DNA of 64,000 nt, taken from Nocardioides panaciterrulae (lineage in GTDB: Bacteria; Actinomycetota; Actinomycetes; Propionibacteriales; Nocardioidaceae). Numbering within the stretch: the first letter of the stretch is position 1; every line of letters starts with the position of its first letter. This document shows positions 33,779 to 46,499 of the stretch, one piece after another. The notes beneath the pieces are model-generated. The model did no database searches and was not told the DNA's origin. It worked only from the letters and a program-made list of their open reading frames with translations. The DNA lies in contig NZ_JACCBG010000001.1 in the NCBI RefSeq assembly GCF_013409645.1, positions 3,532,001 to 3,596,000 of the forward strand, given 5' to 3'. Made by a program: the position numbers and the translations under genes.

Positions 33779-35244
33779 GCACGGAGGTCCGCGAGCTTCG
33801 CGCCGAGATCCGGCACTGGCGTCGCGGGCGCGCCACCGCCCGGCTCGTCGACGTGCTCAGCGACGCCTACGTGGCGCTGCTGGCGGTGGCGATGTTCGGC
33901 TCCGCCCTGGTCAACGTGGTGCTCAACGTGCGCCGCGCCGCCGGCGCGGCCTGTGTCGCGGCCGGCTGCCTGGAGGCGCGCACCGTGCTGCCCTGGGTCA
34001 CCGGGGTGGCGGGCGTGGTGCTGGTGCTGGCGCTGGCGCGGCTCTTCGGGCCGGTCTTCGTCTCCCCCGCGGTCGACTCCTGGTTGATGACGGCCCCGGT
34101 CGACCGCGGCTCGGTGCTGCGGCCGCGGCTGCTCGGCGCCGTCGGCATCGCGCTGGTCGGCGGCGGGCTGGTCGCGGCCGGGGCGTCGGCGGTCGCGGCG
34201 TTCCCGGGCGCGGCGCTGCTGTCGTTCACGTTCTCGGCGGCGCTGCTGTCCGCGGTCGCGGTCTGCCTGGCGGCGCTGTCGCAGTCGGCCGGCGGCGTGG
34301 TCGCGCGGCTGCTGACCTGGGTGCTGGTGGCGGCGGTCTGGGGCGGGCTGCTGGTGCTCGCCCTCGGCCGCGCCCCGGTCGCCGACCCGCCGGTCGGCTC
34401 GCCCGCCTGGGTCACCGGCGTGCTCGTCGCCGCCGCGCTGACGCTGGCCCTGCTCGCGCTGGCGGTGCGCCGGCTGCCGCGGCTGCGGCGCCGGGACGTC
34501 GCGGCCGGCGGGGCGCTGGCCCCCGGGGTCTCCGGGGCCCTGGCCAGCCTCGACCTGGCGCTGGCCTTCGACGTGGTCGTCGCCCACCGCTGGACCGGCC
34601 ACGGGTCGGTCCGCCCGCGGCGCGGCGGCCCGTCGGGCGCGGCCGCCCTGGTCTGGCTCGACCTGACCCGGGTGCGGCGCAGCCCGCAGACCGTGCTGCT
34701 GCTCGTGGCGGCCGTCGTGGTGCCCTACGCCACCGAGACCGCCGGCGGCGGCCGGGTGGTGGTGCTGGTCGCCGCGCTCACCGGCTTCCTGACCGGGCTG
34801 CCGCTGCTCACCGGCGTGCGGGCGCTCACCCGGACCCCGAGCATCGCCCGGGCGATGCCGTTCCCCGCGGCCACCACCCGGATGGCCACGCTGGCCGTGC
34901 CCGCCGGCCTGCTCGCGGCGTACGGCCTCGCGACGGCCGGCGCGCTCGACGGGTCGCTCGGCGTCGACCCCGGGCACGCGGTCGTCTTCGGGGTGGTCGT
35001 CGGCGCCGCGGCGCTGGCCGCGGCGACCCGGTGGGTGACCGGGCGGCCGCCCGACTACAGCAAGCCGCTGGTCACGACCCCGGCCGGGGCGGTGCCGACC
35101 AACCTCTACGGCAGCGCGGCCCGCGGCTTCGACGTGCTGGTGCTGACCACCGCGCCGGTGCTGATCTCGCCGACCGGCAAGGGCGCGGTGATCTCGCTGC
35201 TGTTCAGCCTCGGCGTGCTGGGCTACCTGGTCGGGCGCGAGTAG
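33775..35244 (+). CDS. DUF6297 family ABC permease-like membrane protein
   Basis: A protein of 489 residues with about ten to twelve predicted spans arranged in two halves. It is identified from its position after the ATPase, its length and blocks such as VSPAVDSWLMTAPVDRGSVL and the middle segment LVWLDLTRVRRSPQT. DUF6297 proteins are actinobacterial partners of ABC ATPases. What it moves is unknown. The C-terminus ends with LGVLGYLVGRE. Confidence 0.85.
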   Translation: MSTEVRELRAEIRHWRRGRATARLVDVLSDAYVALLAVAMFGSALVNVVLNVRRAAGAACVAAGCLEARTVLPWVTGVAGVVLVLALARLFGPVFVSPAVDSWLMTAPVDRGSVLRPRLLGAVGIALVGGGLVAAGASAVAAFPGAALLSFTFSAALLSAVAVCLAALSQSAGGVVARLLTWVLVAAVWGGLLVLALGRAPVADPPVGSPAWVTGVLVAAALTLALLALAVRRLPRLRRRDVAAGGALAPGVSGALASLDLALAFDVVVAHRWTGHGSVRPRRGGPSGAAALVWLDLTRVRRSPQTVLLLVAAVVVPYATETAGGGRVVVLVAALTGFLTGLPLLTGVRALTRTPSIARAMPFPAATTRMATLAVPAGLLAAYGLATAGALDGSLGVDPGHAVVFGVVVGAAALAAATRWVTGRPPDYSKPLVTTPAGAVPTNLYGSAARGFDVLVLTTAPVLISPTGKGAVISLLFSLGVLGYLVGRE

Positions 35245-35247
35245 CCG

Positions 35248-35718
35248 CTACTTCCGCGGGGTCACCCAGAGCCGGATCACGCCCTCGACCACCACGGTGC
35301 CGTCGCCGCGGACGCCCCGGACGCGGACCGGCACCTCGCCGCCCGCGTCGGGAACCCGGGTCCAGTGCTCGGGGTCGGTCTCGGCGACGCAGGTGATGTC
35401 GGTGGTCGCCTTGGCGGTGTAGCCGACCTCCATGCCCTTGGGGATCCAGCGCTTGTCCGCGGGGATCGTGGCCTCGGCCAGCGCGCCCATCGCGGCCTCG
35501 AGGCCGTTGCACAGCGCGATCGCGTGCACGGTCTTGAGGTGGTTGTGCACGCCGCGGCGCTTGGGGATCACCAGCTCGGCCCGGTGCGGCCGGATCTCGG
35601 TGAACCGCGGCCGGATCGTGGCGAAGTACGGCGCCTTCTGGGCGAAGAGGATCGAGAAGATGCGCTTGCCCTGGGGCAGCGGGCTGACCTTCTCCCACAG
35701 GGTGAGGACCTGGCTCAT
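35248..35718 (-). CDS. DUF4442 hotdog-fold (thioesterase-like) protein
   Basis: A protein of 156 residues. LWEKVSPLPQGKRIFSILFAQ at the start, NHLKTVHAIALCNGLEAAMG (the hotdog central helix with its His-Asn region) and a beta-sheet end fit the DUF4442/PaaI-like hotdog family. It possibly hydrolyses acyl-CoA. ATG 35718 is used; ATG 35727 would add three residues, and neither has a clear ribosome site. It converges with the DUF6297 gene, three bases apart. Confidence 0.85.
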   Translation of the reverse strand: MSQVLTLWEKVSPLPQGKRIFSILFAQKAPYFATIRPRFTEIRPHRAELVIPKRRGVHNHLKTVHAIALCNGLEAAMGALAEATIPADKRWIPKGMEVGYTAKATTDITCVAETDPEHWTRVPDAGGEVPVRVRGVRGDGTVVVEGVIRLWVTPRK

Positions 35719-35916
35719 GCCGCGCATGCTACCGATGGGTAACCGTGCCGCACCGTGACCCGCACCACGTCGAGCAGGGCGCCGGCGGTCGTCGCGGCCT
35801 ACCAGGGCGGACTGGTCCGGCCCGGTCGGTCCTGACGCGCGCCCGCTCGGTGGGCGGTGACTCAGCCACCGTTCCCGGGCCGGACTCGGTGCACAGCTCA
35901 CCGCCACCCGCGGGTG

Positions 35917-36303
35917 TCAGGCGGGAGCGAGCACCTCGACCCGGTTGCCGTGGCCGTCGAAGGTGTGGAAGCGCTGGTGGCCGGCGAAAGTGGTCCGCTG
36001 GCTCCAGTCGACCGCGTGCCCGGCGCCGGCGAGCCGGTCGGCGGTGGCCTCGAGCTCGGCGACCGAGTCGAGCACGAACGCCGGATGGGCCTTGCGGGCC
36101 GGCGCGAACGGCTCCTCGACGCCGACGTGGACCTCGGCGGCGACCGACCCGGCGGCGTCGTACGCGCGAAACCACGCGCCGCCGCGGGCGCGCAGGTCGG
36201 CCGGCTTCTCGACCTCGGTCAGGCCGAGCCCGTCGGCGTAGAACCGGCGGGCGGCGTCCTCGCCGCCGGGCGGGCAGGCCACCTGGACGTGGTGCAGCTT
36301 CAT
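35917..36303 (-). CDS. VOC (glyoxalase-like) family protein
   Basis: A protein of 128 residues with a single VOC module pair: MKLHHVQVACPPG, a helix with ARRFYADGLGL, AEVHVGVEEPFAPARKAHPAFV, and FDGHGNRVEVLAP at the end, where a metal-ligand Glu sits. It probably acts on a small electrophile or drug. ATG 36303 has GAGAGGAGCG upstream. It follows tam by 26 bases and so belongs to the same MarR-controlled transcript. Confidence 0.88.
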   Translation of the reverse strand: MKLHHVQVACPPGGEDAARRFYADGLGLTEVEKPADLRARGGAWFRAYDAAGSVAAEVHVGVEEPFAPARKAHPAFVLDSVAELEATADRLAGAGHAVDWSQRTTFAGHQRFHTFDGHGNRVEVLAPA

Positions 36304-36329
36304 GACGCTCCTCTCGGGGTGGGTGCGGC

Positions 36330-37106
36330 TCAGGCGGGGATGCGGGCGACGACGAAGATCCGGCGGAACGGCAGGACCACGCCGCACTCCCGCTGCGGGT
36401 AGGCCGCGTGCAGCCGCCGCTTGAACTCCGCCTCGAACGCCGGGCGCAGGTCCTCGGGCAGCGCCTGCAGGGTGGGCCGGGCGCTGGTGCCGGAGACCCA
36501 GGTGAAGACCGGGTCCGCGCCGGTGAGCACGTGCAGGTAGGTCGTCTCCCAGGCGTCGACCTCGCAGCCCAGCCGGGTCAGCGCGTCGAGGTAGACCGCG
36601 GGGTCGTGGCTGGACGGGGCGGCGACGCCCGCGGTGTGCGGCGCGTACGGCGGCTCGGCGGCCAGGTCGCGGCGGATCGTGTGGCTCGGCTCGTCGAAGT
36701 TGCCGGGCACCTGGAAGGCCAGCCAGCCGCCGGGGGTGACACGGCCGGCCAGCGCCGGCAGCAGGTCGAGGTGCCCGGGCACCCACTGGAGGGTGGCGTT
36801 GGAGACGAGCACGTCGACGTCGCGGGCGCCGCGCACCGCCCAGTCGCGCAGGTCGGCGACGTCGAAGGCGATCCGGCTCTCGGCGGCGCGCGCCCTCGCG
36901 ATCATCTCGGGGCTGGCGTCGAGGCCGGTGACCGCGGCGTCCGGCCAGCGCTCGGCCAGCAGCCCGGTCAGGTTGCCCGGCCCGCAGCCGAGGTCGACCA
37001 CGGCACCGGGCGCCTCGGCGCGGACGCGGGCCAGCAGCTCCACGAACGGCCGGCCGCGCTCGTCGGCATAGGTGAGGTACCGCTCCGGGTCCCAGGTGTG
37101 GGTCAT
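36330..37106 (-). CDS. tam: Trans-aconitate 2-methyltransferase
   Basis: A protein of 258 residues. The SAM-binding motif is VVDLGCGPGNLT, followed by VTGLDASPEMI, and NATLQWVPGH and ATTYLHVL-like WETTYLHVLTG are typical of Tam. The N-terminus WDPERYLTYADERGRPF also fits. It methylates trans-aconitate, an inhibitor of the citric acid cycle. It diverges from a MarR gene across a region with two operator-like palindromes and is probably repressed by that regulator. Confidence 0.9.
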   Translation of the reverse strand: MTHTWDPERYLTYADERGRPFVELLARVRAEAPGAVVDLGCGPGNLTGLLAERWPDAAVTGLDASPEMIARARAAESRIAFDVADLRDWAVRGARDVDVLVSNATLQWVPGHLDLLPALAGRVTPGGWLAFQVPGNFDEPSHTIRRDLAAEPPYAPHTAGVAAPSSHDPAVYLDALTRLGCEVDAWETTYLHVLTGADPVFTWVSGTSARPTLQALPEDLRPAFEAEFKRRLHAAYPQRECGVVLPFRRIFVVARIPA

Positions 37107-37124
37107 CTGCCGCTCCTCGGTTTA

Positions 37125-37138
37125 TCTTGACATCAAGA
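37125..37138. promoter_or_regulatory. MarR-type operator 1
   Basis: TCTTGACATCAAGA has 6-bp inverted arms around CA and closely fits the ATCTTGATATCAAGAT pattern of MarR-family operators. It is 19 bp from the tam start. Confidence 0.65.
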
Positions 37139-37162
37139 CACTTTCATCGTGACGCGAAGAAT

Positions 37163-37176
37163 TCTCGATGTCAAGA
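37163..37176. promoter_or_regulatory. MarR-type operator 2
   Basis: TCTCGATGTCAAGA is a related imperfect palindrome, 38 bp from operator 1. It lies where the -35 of the marR gene would be (a TAGGAT -10 is at 37193-37198, seven bases before the ATG). Confidence 0.55.
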
Positions 37177-37204
37177 TTCTCGACCGGATGGTTAGGATGG
37201 CGTC

Positions 37205-37690
37205 ATGAGGGACGAGGTCGACGAGCTGGTCGAGTCCTGGGCCCGCGAGCGCTCCGACCTGGACCTGGCGCCGGTCGCGGTGTTCAGCCGGATCTCCCGG
37301 CTCGCCCGGCACCTCGACCTGGCCCGCCGCGAGGCGTTCACCGCCCACGGGATCGAGTCGTGGGAGTTCGACGTGCTGGCCGCGCTCCGGCGCGCGGGGG
37401 CGCCGTACGAGCTCTCGCCGGGCCGGCTGCTGCGCGAGACGCTGGTGACCAGCGGGACCATGACCAACCGCGTCGACCGGCTCGCCGCGCGCGGGTTCGT
37501 GGAGCGCTACCCCGACCCCGAGGACCGCCGCGGCGTGATCGTCCGGCTCACCGCGGAGGGCAAGACCGCGGTCGACGGCGCGTTCACCGCGCTGCTCGAC
37601 GCCGAGCGCGCCCTGCTCCAGGACCTCCCCGCGCGGGACCAGGACGCCCTCGCCGACCTGCTGCGCACCCTGCTCGCACCCTTCTCCTGA
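37205..37690 (+). CDS. MarR-family transcriptional regulator
   Basis: A protein of 161 residues with a helical dimer region and a winged helix-turn-helix (ESWEFDVLAALRRAG, LLRETLVTSGTMTNRVDRLA, then the wing GFVERYPDPEDRRGVIVRLT). It probably senses a small phenolic or oxidant and controls itself and the divergent tam/VOC pair. The -10-like TAGGAT ends seven bases before ATG 37205, so the mRNA may be leaderless. A long inverted repeat follows the gene. Confidence 0.9.
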   Translation: MRDEVDELVESWARERSDLDLAPVAVFSRISRLARHLDLARREAFTAHGIESWEFDVLAALRRAGAPYELSPGRLLRETLVTSGTMTNRVDRLAARGFVERYPDPEDRRGVIVRLTAEGKTAVDGAFTALLDAERALLQDLPARDQDALADLLRTLLAPFS

Positions 37691-37763
37691 CCGGCGACCG
37701 CCCCCGGTCCCCCGGAGGGTGCCGCCGCCCCGGACGAGTCCTGGGGAGGGCCGGTCGCCGGTC
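37689..37763. terminator. Bidirectional inverted repeat between convergent genes
   Basis: GACCGGCGACC (37689-37699) and GGTCGCCGGTC (37753-37763) are perfect 11-bp complements around a GC-rich 53-base interior. It lies exactly between the marR stop and the stop of the double-glyoxalase gene. Confidence 0.5.
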
Positions 37764-37764
37764 C

Positions 37765-38499
37765 TCAGGACCGCGCGGGCAGCACGCAGAGCTCGTTGCC
37801 GGACGGGTCGGCGAAAATCCGCCACGGCAGCGCCGCCCCCTCCGAGGGCAGCTCGCGGCCGCCGCGGGCGGCGATGCCGGCCGCGACATCGTCCGGGTCG
37901 TCGCCGGTCTCGAGCCGGATGTCGAGGTGCATCCGGTTCTTGGTCGGCCCCTTGGGGGCGGCCTCGGGGCGCAGCTCGAGCAGCGGACCGCGCCGCGACG
38001 GATGGCGCAGGGACCTGGGCGCGACACCGGCGACGTCGGTCCAGCCGGTCAGCCAGGACCAGAACTCCGCCGCCCGGTCCGGCTCGGCGCAGTCGAGCGA
38101 GAGCGCCGCCAGGGGCCCGGTGCCGGCGTACGCCGCCCGGTCCTCCAGCACGCAGCACGGGTGGCCCTCCGGGTCGGCGAGCACCACCCCGGGCACCTCG
38201 CGCCGGTCGAGGTCGCGCGGGTCGAGGTCGAGGCGGCGCGCGCCCAGCCCGAGCAGCCGCTCGACCTCCTGGTCCTGGCGGGCCCCGCCGCGGAGGTCCA
38301 GGTGCAGCCTCTGCGGCGCCGGCGGCGGCTCGGGGACCCGCTGGAGGCACAGGTCCAGCACCGGGCCGCCCTCGACGGCGAGCCGGGTCTCGAACCCGTC
38401 CGGCTCGTCGGTCAGGCGCTCGCCGCCGAGCACCGCCTCCCAGAAGCGGCCCAGCCGCTGCGGCTCGCGGGCGTCGATGACGACGTTCTCCAGGTACAC
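37765..38499 (-). CDS. Double-module VOC/glyoxalase-like protein
   Basis: A protein of 244 residues made of two VOC repeats (about 1-120 and 125-244). Each has a FW helix (LGRFWEAVLGG; AAEFWSWLTGW) and ends in a DPEGHPCCVL or DPSGNELCVL strand. This is the two-domain glyoxalase-like arrangement common in actinobacteria. GTG 38499 is used. The substrate is unknown. Confidence 0.87.
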   Translation of the reverse strand: MYLENVVIDAREPQRLGRFWEAVLGGERLTDEPDGFETRLAVEGGPVLDLCLQRVPEPPPAPQRLHLDLRGGARQDQEVERLLGLGARRLDLDPRDLDRREVPGVVLADPEGHPCCVLEDRAAYAGTGPLAALSLDCAEPDRAAEFWSWLTGWTDVAGVAPRSLRHPSRRGPLLELRPEAAPKGPTKNRMHLDIRLETGDDPDDVAAGIAARGGRELPSEGAALPWRIFADPSGNELCVLPARS

Positions 38500-38578
38500 G
38501 TCCCCACCGTAGGCCCCCAGCCGACCGCCGGCCGACGGGCGCTCCCGCGGCGCGAGCCGACCGACGCAGGCGGCCCGG

Positions 38579-40433
<1,855 letters not shown>

Positions 40434-40441
<8 letters not shown>

Positions 40442-41390
40442 GGGCGGCCAGCCCTTCCACGACATGGGCGCCGGCCACCGGGCCGTGCGCGACGAGTACG
40501 ACGGGCTCCGCGCCCGTCGCGGGATCGGGGACCCGCAGGGCGGCCGCGACCGCGCGCGCGTGCTCGCCGGACCCGCACAGGAACACGCAGGTCGGGCCGG
40601 AGCCGGAGACCAGCCCGCGCAGCGCGCCCTCGGCCTCCCCCCGCGCGATCCGGTCCGCGAGGTCGGGGCGCAGGTCGAACGCCGGCGCCTGCAGGTCGTT
40701 GTGCAAGGTGGCGGCCAGCCGCGCCGGGTCGCCGGAGTCCAGCGCCGCGAGCAGCGCGTCGGCCGGCGGCGGCTCCGGCGAGGCGTCGGGGTGCAACTCG
40801 TCGAAGTGCCGGTAGACCGCGGGCGTGGACATCCCCCGGGCGCTGAGCGCGAGCACCCACCACCACGAGCCGTGGTCGGCGACCGGGGTGACGATCTCAC
40901 CGCGTCCGGTGCCGACGGCGGTGCCGCCGAGCAGCGCGAACGGCACGTCGCTGCCGAGCTCGGCGGCGATCGCGAGCAGGTCGTCGTCGCAGGTCTCCAG
41001 CCCCCAGAGCCGGTCCAGGGCCACCAGCGCGGCCGCGGCATCGGCGGAGCCGCCGGCCATGCCGCCGGCGACCGGGATCGCCTTGGTGATGTGCACGGCG
41101 GCGCCGTGGTCGGCGCGGGCCAGGCCGTGATGGGCGGCGAGCAGGTCGGCGGCCCGGTCGACGATGTTGTCGCCGGCCAGCGGCACCTCGTGGGCGGCGA
41201 CGTGGTCGTCGACGGTGAGGCCGAGCCGCCAGGCCTCCGCGGGCGCGGCGGCGAGGTCGTCGTAGAGGCTCACCGCCTGGTAGACGGTCAGCAGCGGGTG
41301 CATGCCGTCGGGGCGCACGCCGCCGACGCCGAGGTGCAGGTTGATCTTCGCGGGCGCACGCACGGTGAGCCCGGTGTTCCGGCGGCTCAC
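40434..41390 (-). CDS. ispE: 4-diphosphocytidyl-2-C-methyl-D-erythritol kinase
   Basis: A protein of 318 residues of the GHMP kinase family: N-terminal [11 protein letters not shown], the ATP-binding [17 protein letters not shown], and a C-terminal [10 protein letters not shown] motif. It phosphorylates CDP-methylerythritol in isoprenoid synthesis. GTG 41390 overlaps the rsmA stop (GTGA). The order rpfB-rsmA-ispE is conserved with mycobacteria. Confidence 0.96.
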
Positions 41391-42286
41391 GCGTCGGCCT
41401 CCCGGGAGGCCGCGGCGGGCGCGGCTGCCGCGAGCCCCTCGGCGATCCGCACGAAGTCGTCGACCGCCAGCGACTCCCCGCGGGCGAGCGGGTCGATGCC
41501 GGCGCCCTCCAGCGCGGCGGTCGCCGCCTCGGCCGAGCCGGCCAGCTCGCGCAGCGCCCCGCGCAGCCCCTTGCGGCGGTGGGCGAACGCCGCGTCGACG
41601 ACCGCGAACACCTGCGCGCGGGTGGCGGTGGTCGCCGGCGGCTCGCGCCGGGTCCAGGCGACCAGCCCGGAGTCGACGTTGGGCGCCGGCCAGAACACGT
41701 TGCGCCCGATCGCGCCGGCGCGCCGCACGTCGGCGAACCAGGCGGCCTTGACCGACGGCACGCCGTACACCTTGGAGCCGGGGCCGGCGGCCAGCCGGTC
41801 GGCCACCTCGGCCTGCACCATGACCAGGCCGCGCTCGAGCGAGGGCAGCAGCGTCAGCATGTGCAGCAGCACCGGGACCGAGACGTTGTAGGGCAGGTTC
41901 GCGACCAGCGCGGTCGGCGCCGGCCCGGGGACCGCGGCCACCCGCAGCGCGTCGGCGAGCACGACCTCGAACCGGTCGGCGTGGTCCGGCGCATGCTCGG
42001 CGATCGTGGCCGGCAGCCGGGAGGCGAGGACCGCGTCGACCTCGATCGCCACGACCCGCCCGGCGACCTCGAGCAGCGCGAGCGTCAGCGAGCCGAGCCC
42101 GGGCCCGATCTCGACGACGACGTCGTCGGCGGTGACGCCGGACTCGCGCACGATCCGGCGGACCGTGTTGGGGTCGATGACGAAGTTCTGGCCGCGCTGC
42201 TTGGTCGGCCGGAGGTCGAGCTCGGCGGCGAGCCGACGCACCTCCGCCGGCCCGAGCAGCCTCGGACCGGCGGAGGTGTCAGACAT
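41387..42286 (-). CDS. rsmA: 16S rRNA dimethyladenosine transferase
   Basis: A protein of 299 residues with the RsmA/KsgA signatures [25 protein letters not shown] (SAM motif I), [11 protein letters not shown] (catalytic motif IV) and a C-terminal [10 protein letters not shown] helical domain. It dimethylates two adjacent adenines near the 3' end of 16S rRNA. ATG 42286 gives a normal length. It lies 29 bp downstream of rpfB. Confidence 0.97.
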   Translation of the reverse strand: MSDTSAGPRLLGPAEVRRLAAELDLRPTKQRGQNFVIDPNTVRRIVRESGVTADDVVVEIGPGLGSLTLALLEVAGRVVAIEVDAVLASRLPATIAEHAPDHADRFEVVLADALRVAAVPGPAPTALVANLPYNVSVPVLLHMLTLLPSLERGLVMVQAEVADRLAAGPGSKVYGVPSVKAAWFADVRRAGAIGRNVFWPAPNVDSGLVAWTRREPPATTATRAQVFAVVDAAFAHRRKGLRGALRELAGSAEAATAALEGAGIDPLARGESLAVDDFVRIAEGLAAAAPAAASREADA

Positions 42287-42315
42287 GCGACCCAGCCTAG
42301 TTGCGGCTCCGCGGG

Positions 42316-43791
<1,476 letters not shown>

Positions 43792-44703
43792 CTACCAGGC
43801 GCCGCCGAACGCCGCCTCGGTGTTGGCGTCCACCGCGGCGCACAGCGCGGCCAGGTCCTCGCCCCGCACCTCGGCCATCGCGCGCATGGTCAGCGGCACC
43901 AGGTAGGAGGCGTTCGGGCGACCCCGGAACGGGCTCGGCGTGAGGTAGGGCGCGTCAGTCTCGACCAGCACCCGGTCGCGGGGCGCGAGCACCAGCGCGT
44001 CCCGGATGACCTGCGCGTTCTTGAACGTGACGGTGCCGGCGAACGACAGCCACGCCCCCCGGTCCAGGCACCGCCGGGCGACGTCGGCGTCCCCGGAGAA
44101 GCAGTGCATCACCCAGCGCTCCGGGGCGCCCTCCTCGTCCAGGACGCGCAGCACCTCCTCGTGGGCGTCGCGGTCGTGGATCACCAGCGTCTTGTCCAGC
44201 CGCTTGGCCAGGTCGATGTGCCGGCGGAACGACGCCACCTGGGCGGCCCGGCCGTCCTCGCCGGTGCGGAAGTGGTCCAGACCGGTCTCGCCGACGGCTC
44301 GGACCTTCGGATGCGCGCCGGCCAGCCGCTCGATCTCGGCCAGCGCCTCCTCCAGGGTGCCCGCGGCGGCGTGCCGGGGGGCCTCGTTGGGATGCAGCGC
44401 GACGCCGGCGACCAGGGCGTCGTACGCCGCAGCTGCGTCGACCGCCCAGCGGGCGCCGGGCAGGTCGCAGCCGATCTGCACGATCCGCGGCACGCCCACC
44501 CGGGCGGCCGCCGCGATCGCCTCGTCGGTGGTGAACCAGTCCCCGGGGTCGTCGGCGTCGGCGATGTCGAGGTGGCAGTGGTTGTCCACCACCGGGTGCG
44601 GCAGCGGCTCGGGCGCCGGCGGGCGCTCGCGGTCGCGCCGGCTGCCGGTCTTCTCCTCGGTGGCCGCCCGGGTGCGGGTGGGACGCTCAGGGGGCACGGT
44701 CAC
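43792..44703 (-). CDS. tatD: TatD-family metal-dependent DNase
   Basis: A protein of 303 residues. A charged N-terminal extension of about 35 residues is followed by the TatD metal motifs DNHCHLD, ALHPNEA, GETGLDHF, LVIHDRDAHEEVL, WVMHCFSG and VETDAPYL. It acts as a 3'-5' exonuclease. GTG 44703 overlaps the stop of the upstream hydrolase (GTGA). Its place before rpfB matches mycobacterial order. Confidence 0.94.
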   Translation of the reverse strand: MTVPPERPTRTRAATEEKTGSRRDRERPPAPEPLPHPVVDNHCHLDIADADDPGDWFTTDEAIAAAARVGVPRIVQIGCDLPGARWAVDAAAAYDALVAGVALHPNEAPRHAAAGTLEEALAEIERLAGAHPKVRAVGETGLDHFRTGEDGRAAQVASFRRHIDLAKRLDKTLVIHDRDAHEEVLRVLDEEGAPERWVMHCFSGDADVARRCLDRGAWLSFAGTVTFKNAQVIRDALVLAPRDRVLVETDAPYLTPSPFRGRPNASYLVPLTMRAMAEVRGEDLAALCAAVDANTEAAFGGAW

Positions 44704-45602
44704 CGGTCCGCCTCGGGCGCTTCGGGCGTCTCGGGCGCTTCGGGCGTCTCGGGGCCGACCGAGCGGATCCGCGCCAGCACCGCGGCCGCCAGCCGCTCCG
44801 GCTCCTCGGTGGGGATCCAGTGGGAGACGCCCTCGAGGACCTCCAGCGCGTACGGCGCGTGCACGAACTGCGGGGTCAGGTCCACGCCCTTGCGGGCGAT
44901 CGCCACGTCGCCGTCGCTCCACACCAGCGTCGTGGGGACCCGCACCGTCACCCCGCCCGGCATCGCGTCGCCGCCGCCGAGGAACTGGGCGCGGTACCAG
45001 CCCAGCGCGCCCGGCAGCGCGCCGTACTCCACGATCTCGCGCCGGAACCGGGCCAGCGCCGCGTCGTCCATGCCGCCGCGGCGCAGGAACGTCTCGAGCG
45101 GGCCGCCGGGCCGGGCCAGCGCCTCGGGGAGCAGCGGCAGCTGGAAGAGGTACATGTACCAGGAGTCCAGGCCCTGCCGGGAGCTCAGCATGGCCTTCTG
45201 GAAGGCCACCGGGTGGGGCACCGAGACGGCGGTCAGCGACCGGACGTCGCGGCTGCGGGCGGCGACCAGCCAGGCGACGGCCGCGCCCCAGTCGTGGCCG
45301 ACCAGGTGCACCGGCCGGCCGACCGCGTCGATCAGCGCCTGCACGTCGGCGGCGAGGTGGCCGGTGCGGTAGTCGCGGCGCCGGCGCGGCCGCGCGCCCG
45401 GGGAGTAGCCGCGCTGGTCGGGCGCGAGCGTGCGCAGGCCCTGCTCGTGCAGCAGCGGGACCACCGCGTCCCAGCAGCTGGCGCGCTCGGGGAAGCCGTG
45501 CAGCAGCACCACCGGGTCGCCGTCCAGCGGCCCGCTGTCGCGGACGTCGAAGGTGAGCCCGTCGTGGGTGTAGGTCTCGATGCGGCCGTTCTGTCCGGTC
45601 AT
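44700..45602 (-). CDS. Epoxide hydrolase-like alpha/beta hydrolase
   Basis: A protein of 300 residues. [15 protein letters not shown] (oxyanion HGFP), [12 protein letters not shown] (nucleophile Asp as in epoxide hydrolases), a cap domain, and a final His in EGVSHWIP. It probably hydrolyses epoxides or haloalkanes. The C-terminus ends in an acidic PET/PEA repeat coded by an 18-bp duplication. The start overlaps the rsmI stop (ATGA), so it has been recruited into the rsmI-tatD operon. Confidence 0.88.
   Translation of the reverse strand: MTGQNGRIETYTHDGLTFDVRDSGPLDGDPVVLLHGFPERASCWDAVVPLLHEQGLRTLAPDQRGYSPGARPRRRRDYRTGHLAADVQALIDAVGRPVHLVGHDWGAAVAWLVAARSRDVRSLTAVSVPHPVAFQKAMLSSRQGLDSWYMYLFQLPLLPEALARPGGPLETFLRRGGMDDAALARFRREIVEYGALPGALGWYRAQFLGGGDAMPGGVTVRVPTTLVWSDGDVAIARKGVDLTPQFVHAPYALEVLEGVSHWIPTEEPERLAAAVLARIRSVGPETPEAPETPEAPEADR
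44713..44748 (-). repeat. 18-bp perfect duplication in the hydrolase 3' end
   Basis: Two identical copies (44713-44730 and 44731-44748) encode the Pro-Glu-Thr/Pro-Glu-Ala tail. Confidence 0.85.
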
Positions 45603-46456
45603 GCGCGTCCTCCGTGGACCAGGTTGTAGACCTCACGCTTCGGCACGCCGGCCCGCTTGGCCACCTCGACCACCGCCTCCTTGCGGCTGGTGCCGGCGGC
45701 CTCGAGCTCGGCCACGGCGGCCAGCAGGCTGTCCGGGTCGGTGTCCAGGTCCGCCCGCGGGGGCGCACCGGAGACCACGATCGTGACCTCCCCGCGCACG
45801 CCCTCGGCCGCCCACGTGACGAGGTCGTCGAGCGGACCCCGGCGTACCTCCTCGTGGGTCTTGGTGAGCTCGCGGCAGACCGCGGCCGGCCGGTCGCCGC
45901 CGAGCGCCTCGGCCATCGCCGCCAGCGCGGCCTGGGTGCGGTGCGGGGCCTCGAAGAAGACCATGGTCCGCTCCTCCTCCGCGAGCGCGGCCAGCCGCCG
46001 GGACCGCTCGCCGGCCTTGCGCGGCAGGAACCCCTCGAAGCAGAACCGGTCCACCGGCAGGCCCGAGACGGCCAGCGCGGTCAGCACGGCCGAGGGGCCG
46101 GGCACCGCGGTGACGGGTACGTCGGCCTCGACCGCGGCCGCGACCAGCCGGTAGCCGGGGTCGGACACGCTGGGCATCCCGGCGTCGGTCACCAGCAGCA
46201 CCCGCTCGCCGGCCAGCAGCGCCTCGAGCAGCGCGGGGGTGCGCGCGGACTCGTTGCCCTCGAAGTACGACACGACCCGGCCTGCGACGCTCACGCCGAG
46301 GTCGCTGGTGAGCCGCTTGAGCCGGCGGGTGTCCTCGGCCGCGACCACGTCGGCGGTCGCGAGCTCCTCGGCCAGTCGCGGCGGCGCGTCCGCGACCCGG
46401 CCGATCGGGGTCGCGGCGAGCACCAGCGTGCCGGGGCCGTCGGAGGTCGGGGTCAC
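45599..46456 (-). CDS. rsmI: 16S rRNA (cytidine(1402)-2'-O)-methyltransferase
   Basis: A protein of 285 residues of the tetrapyrrole-methylase fold: [43 protein letters not shown] and [12 protein letters not shown], then [12 protein letters not shown], plus a C-terminal helical domain with [10 protein letters not shown]. It methylates C1402 of 16S rRNA. The start is GTG 46456. It is divergent from the PMT gene side of the locus, as in mycobacteria (Rv1003/Rv1002c). Confidence 0.96.
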   Translation of the reverse strand: MTPTSDGPGTLVLAATPIGRVADAPPRLAEELATADVVAAEDTRRLKRLTSDLGVSVAGRVVSYFEGNESARTPALLEALLAGERVLLVTDAGMPSVSDPGYRLVAAAVEADVPVTAVPGPSAVLTALAVSGLPVDRFCFEGFLPRKAGERSRRLAALAEEERTMVFFEAPHRTQAALAAMAEALGGDRPAAVCRELTKTHEEVRRGPLDDLVTWAAEGVRGEVTIVVSGAPPRADLDTDPDSLLAAVAELEAAGTSRKEAVVEVAKRAGVPKREVYNLVHGGRA

Positions 46457-46499
46457 GCCCCGATCATCGCAGGCGCCCCCGGTTCCGCCCGGGTCGGTG

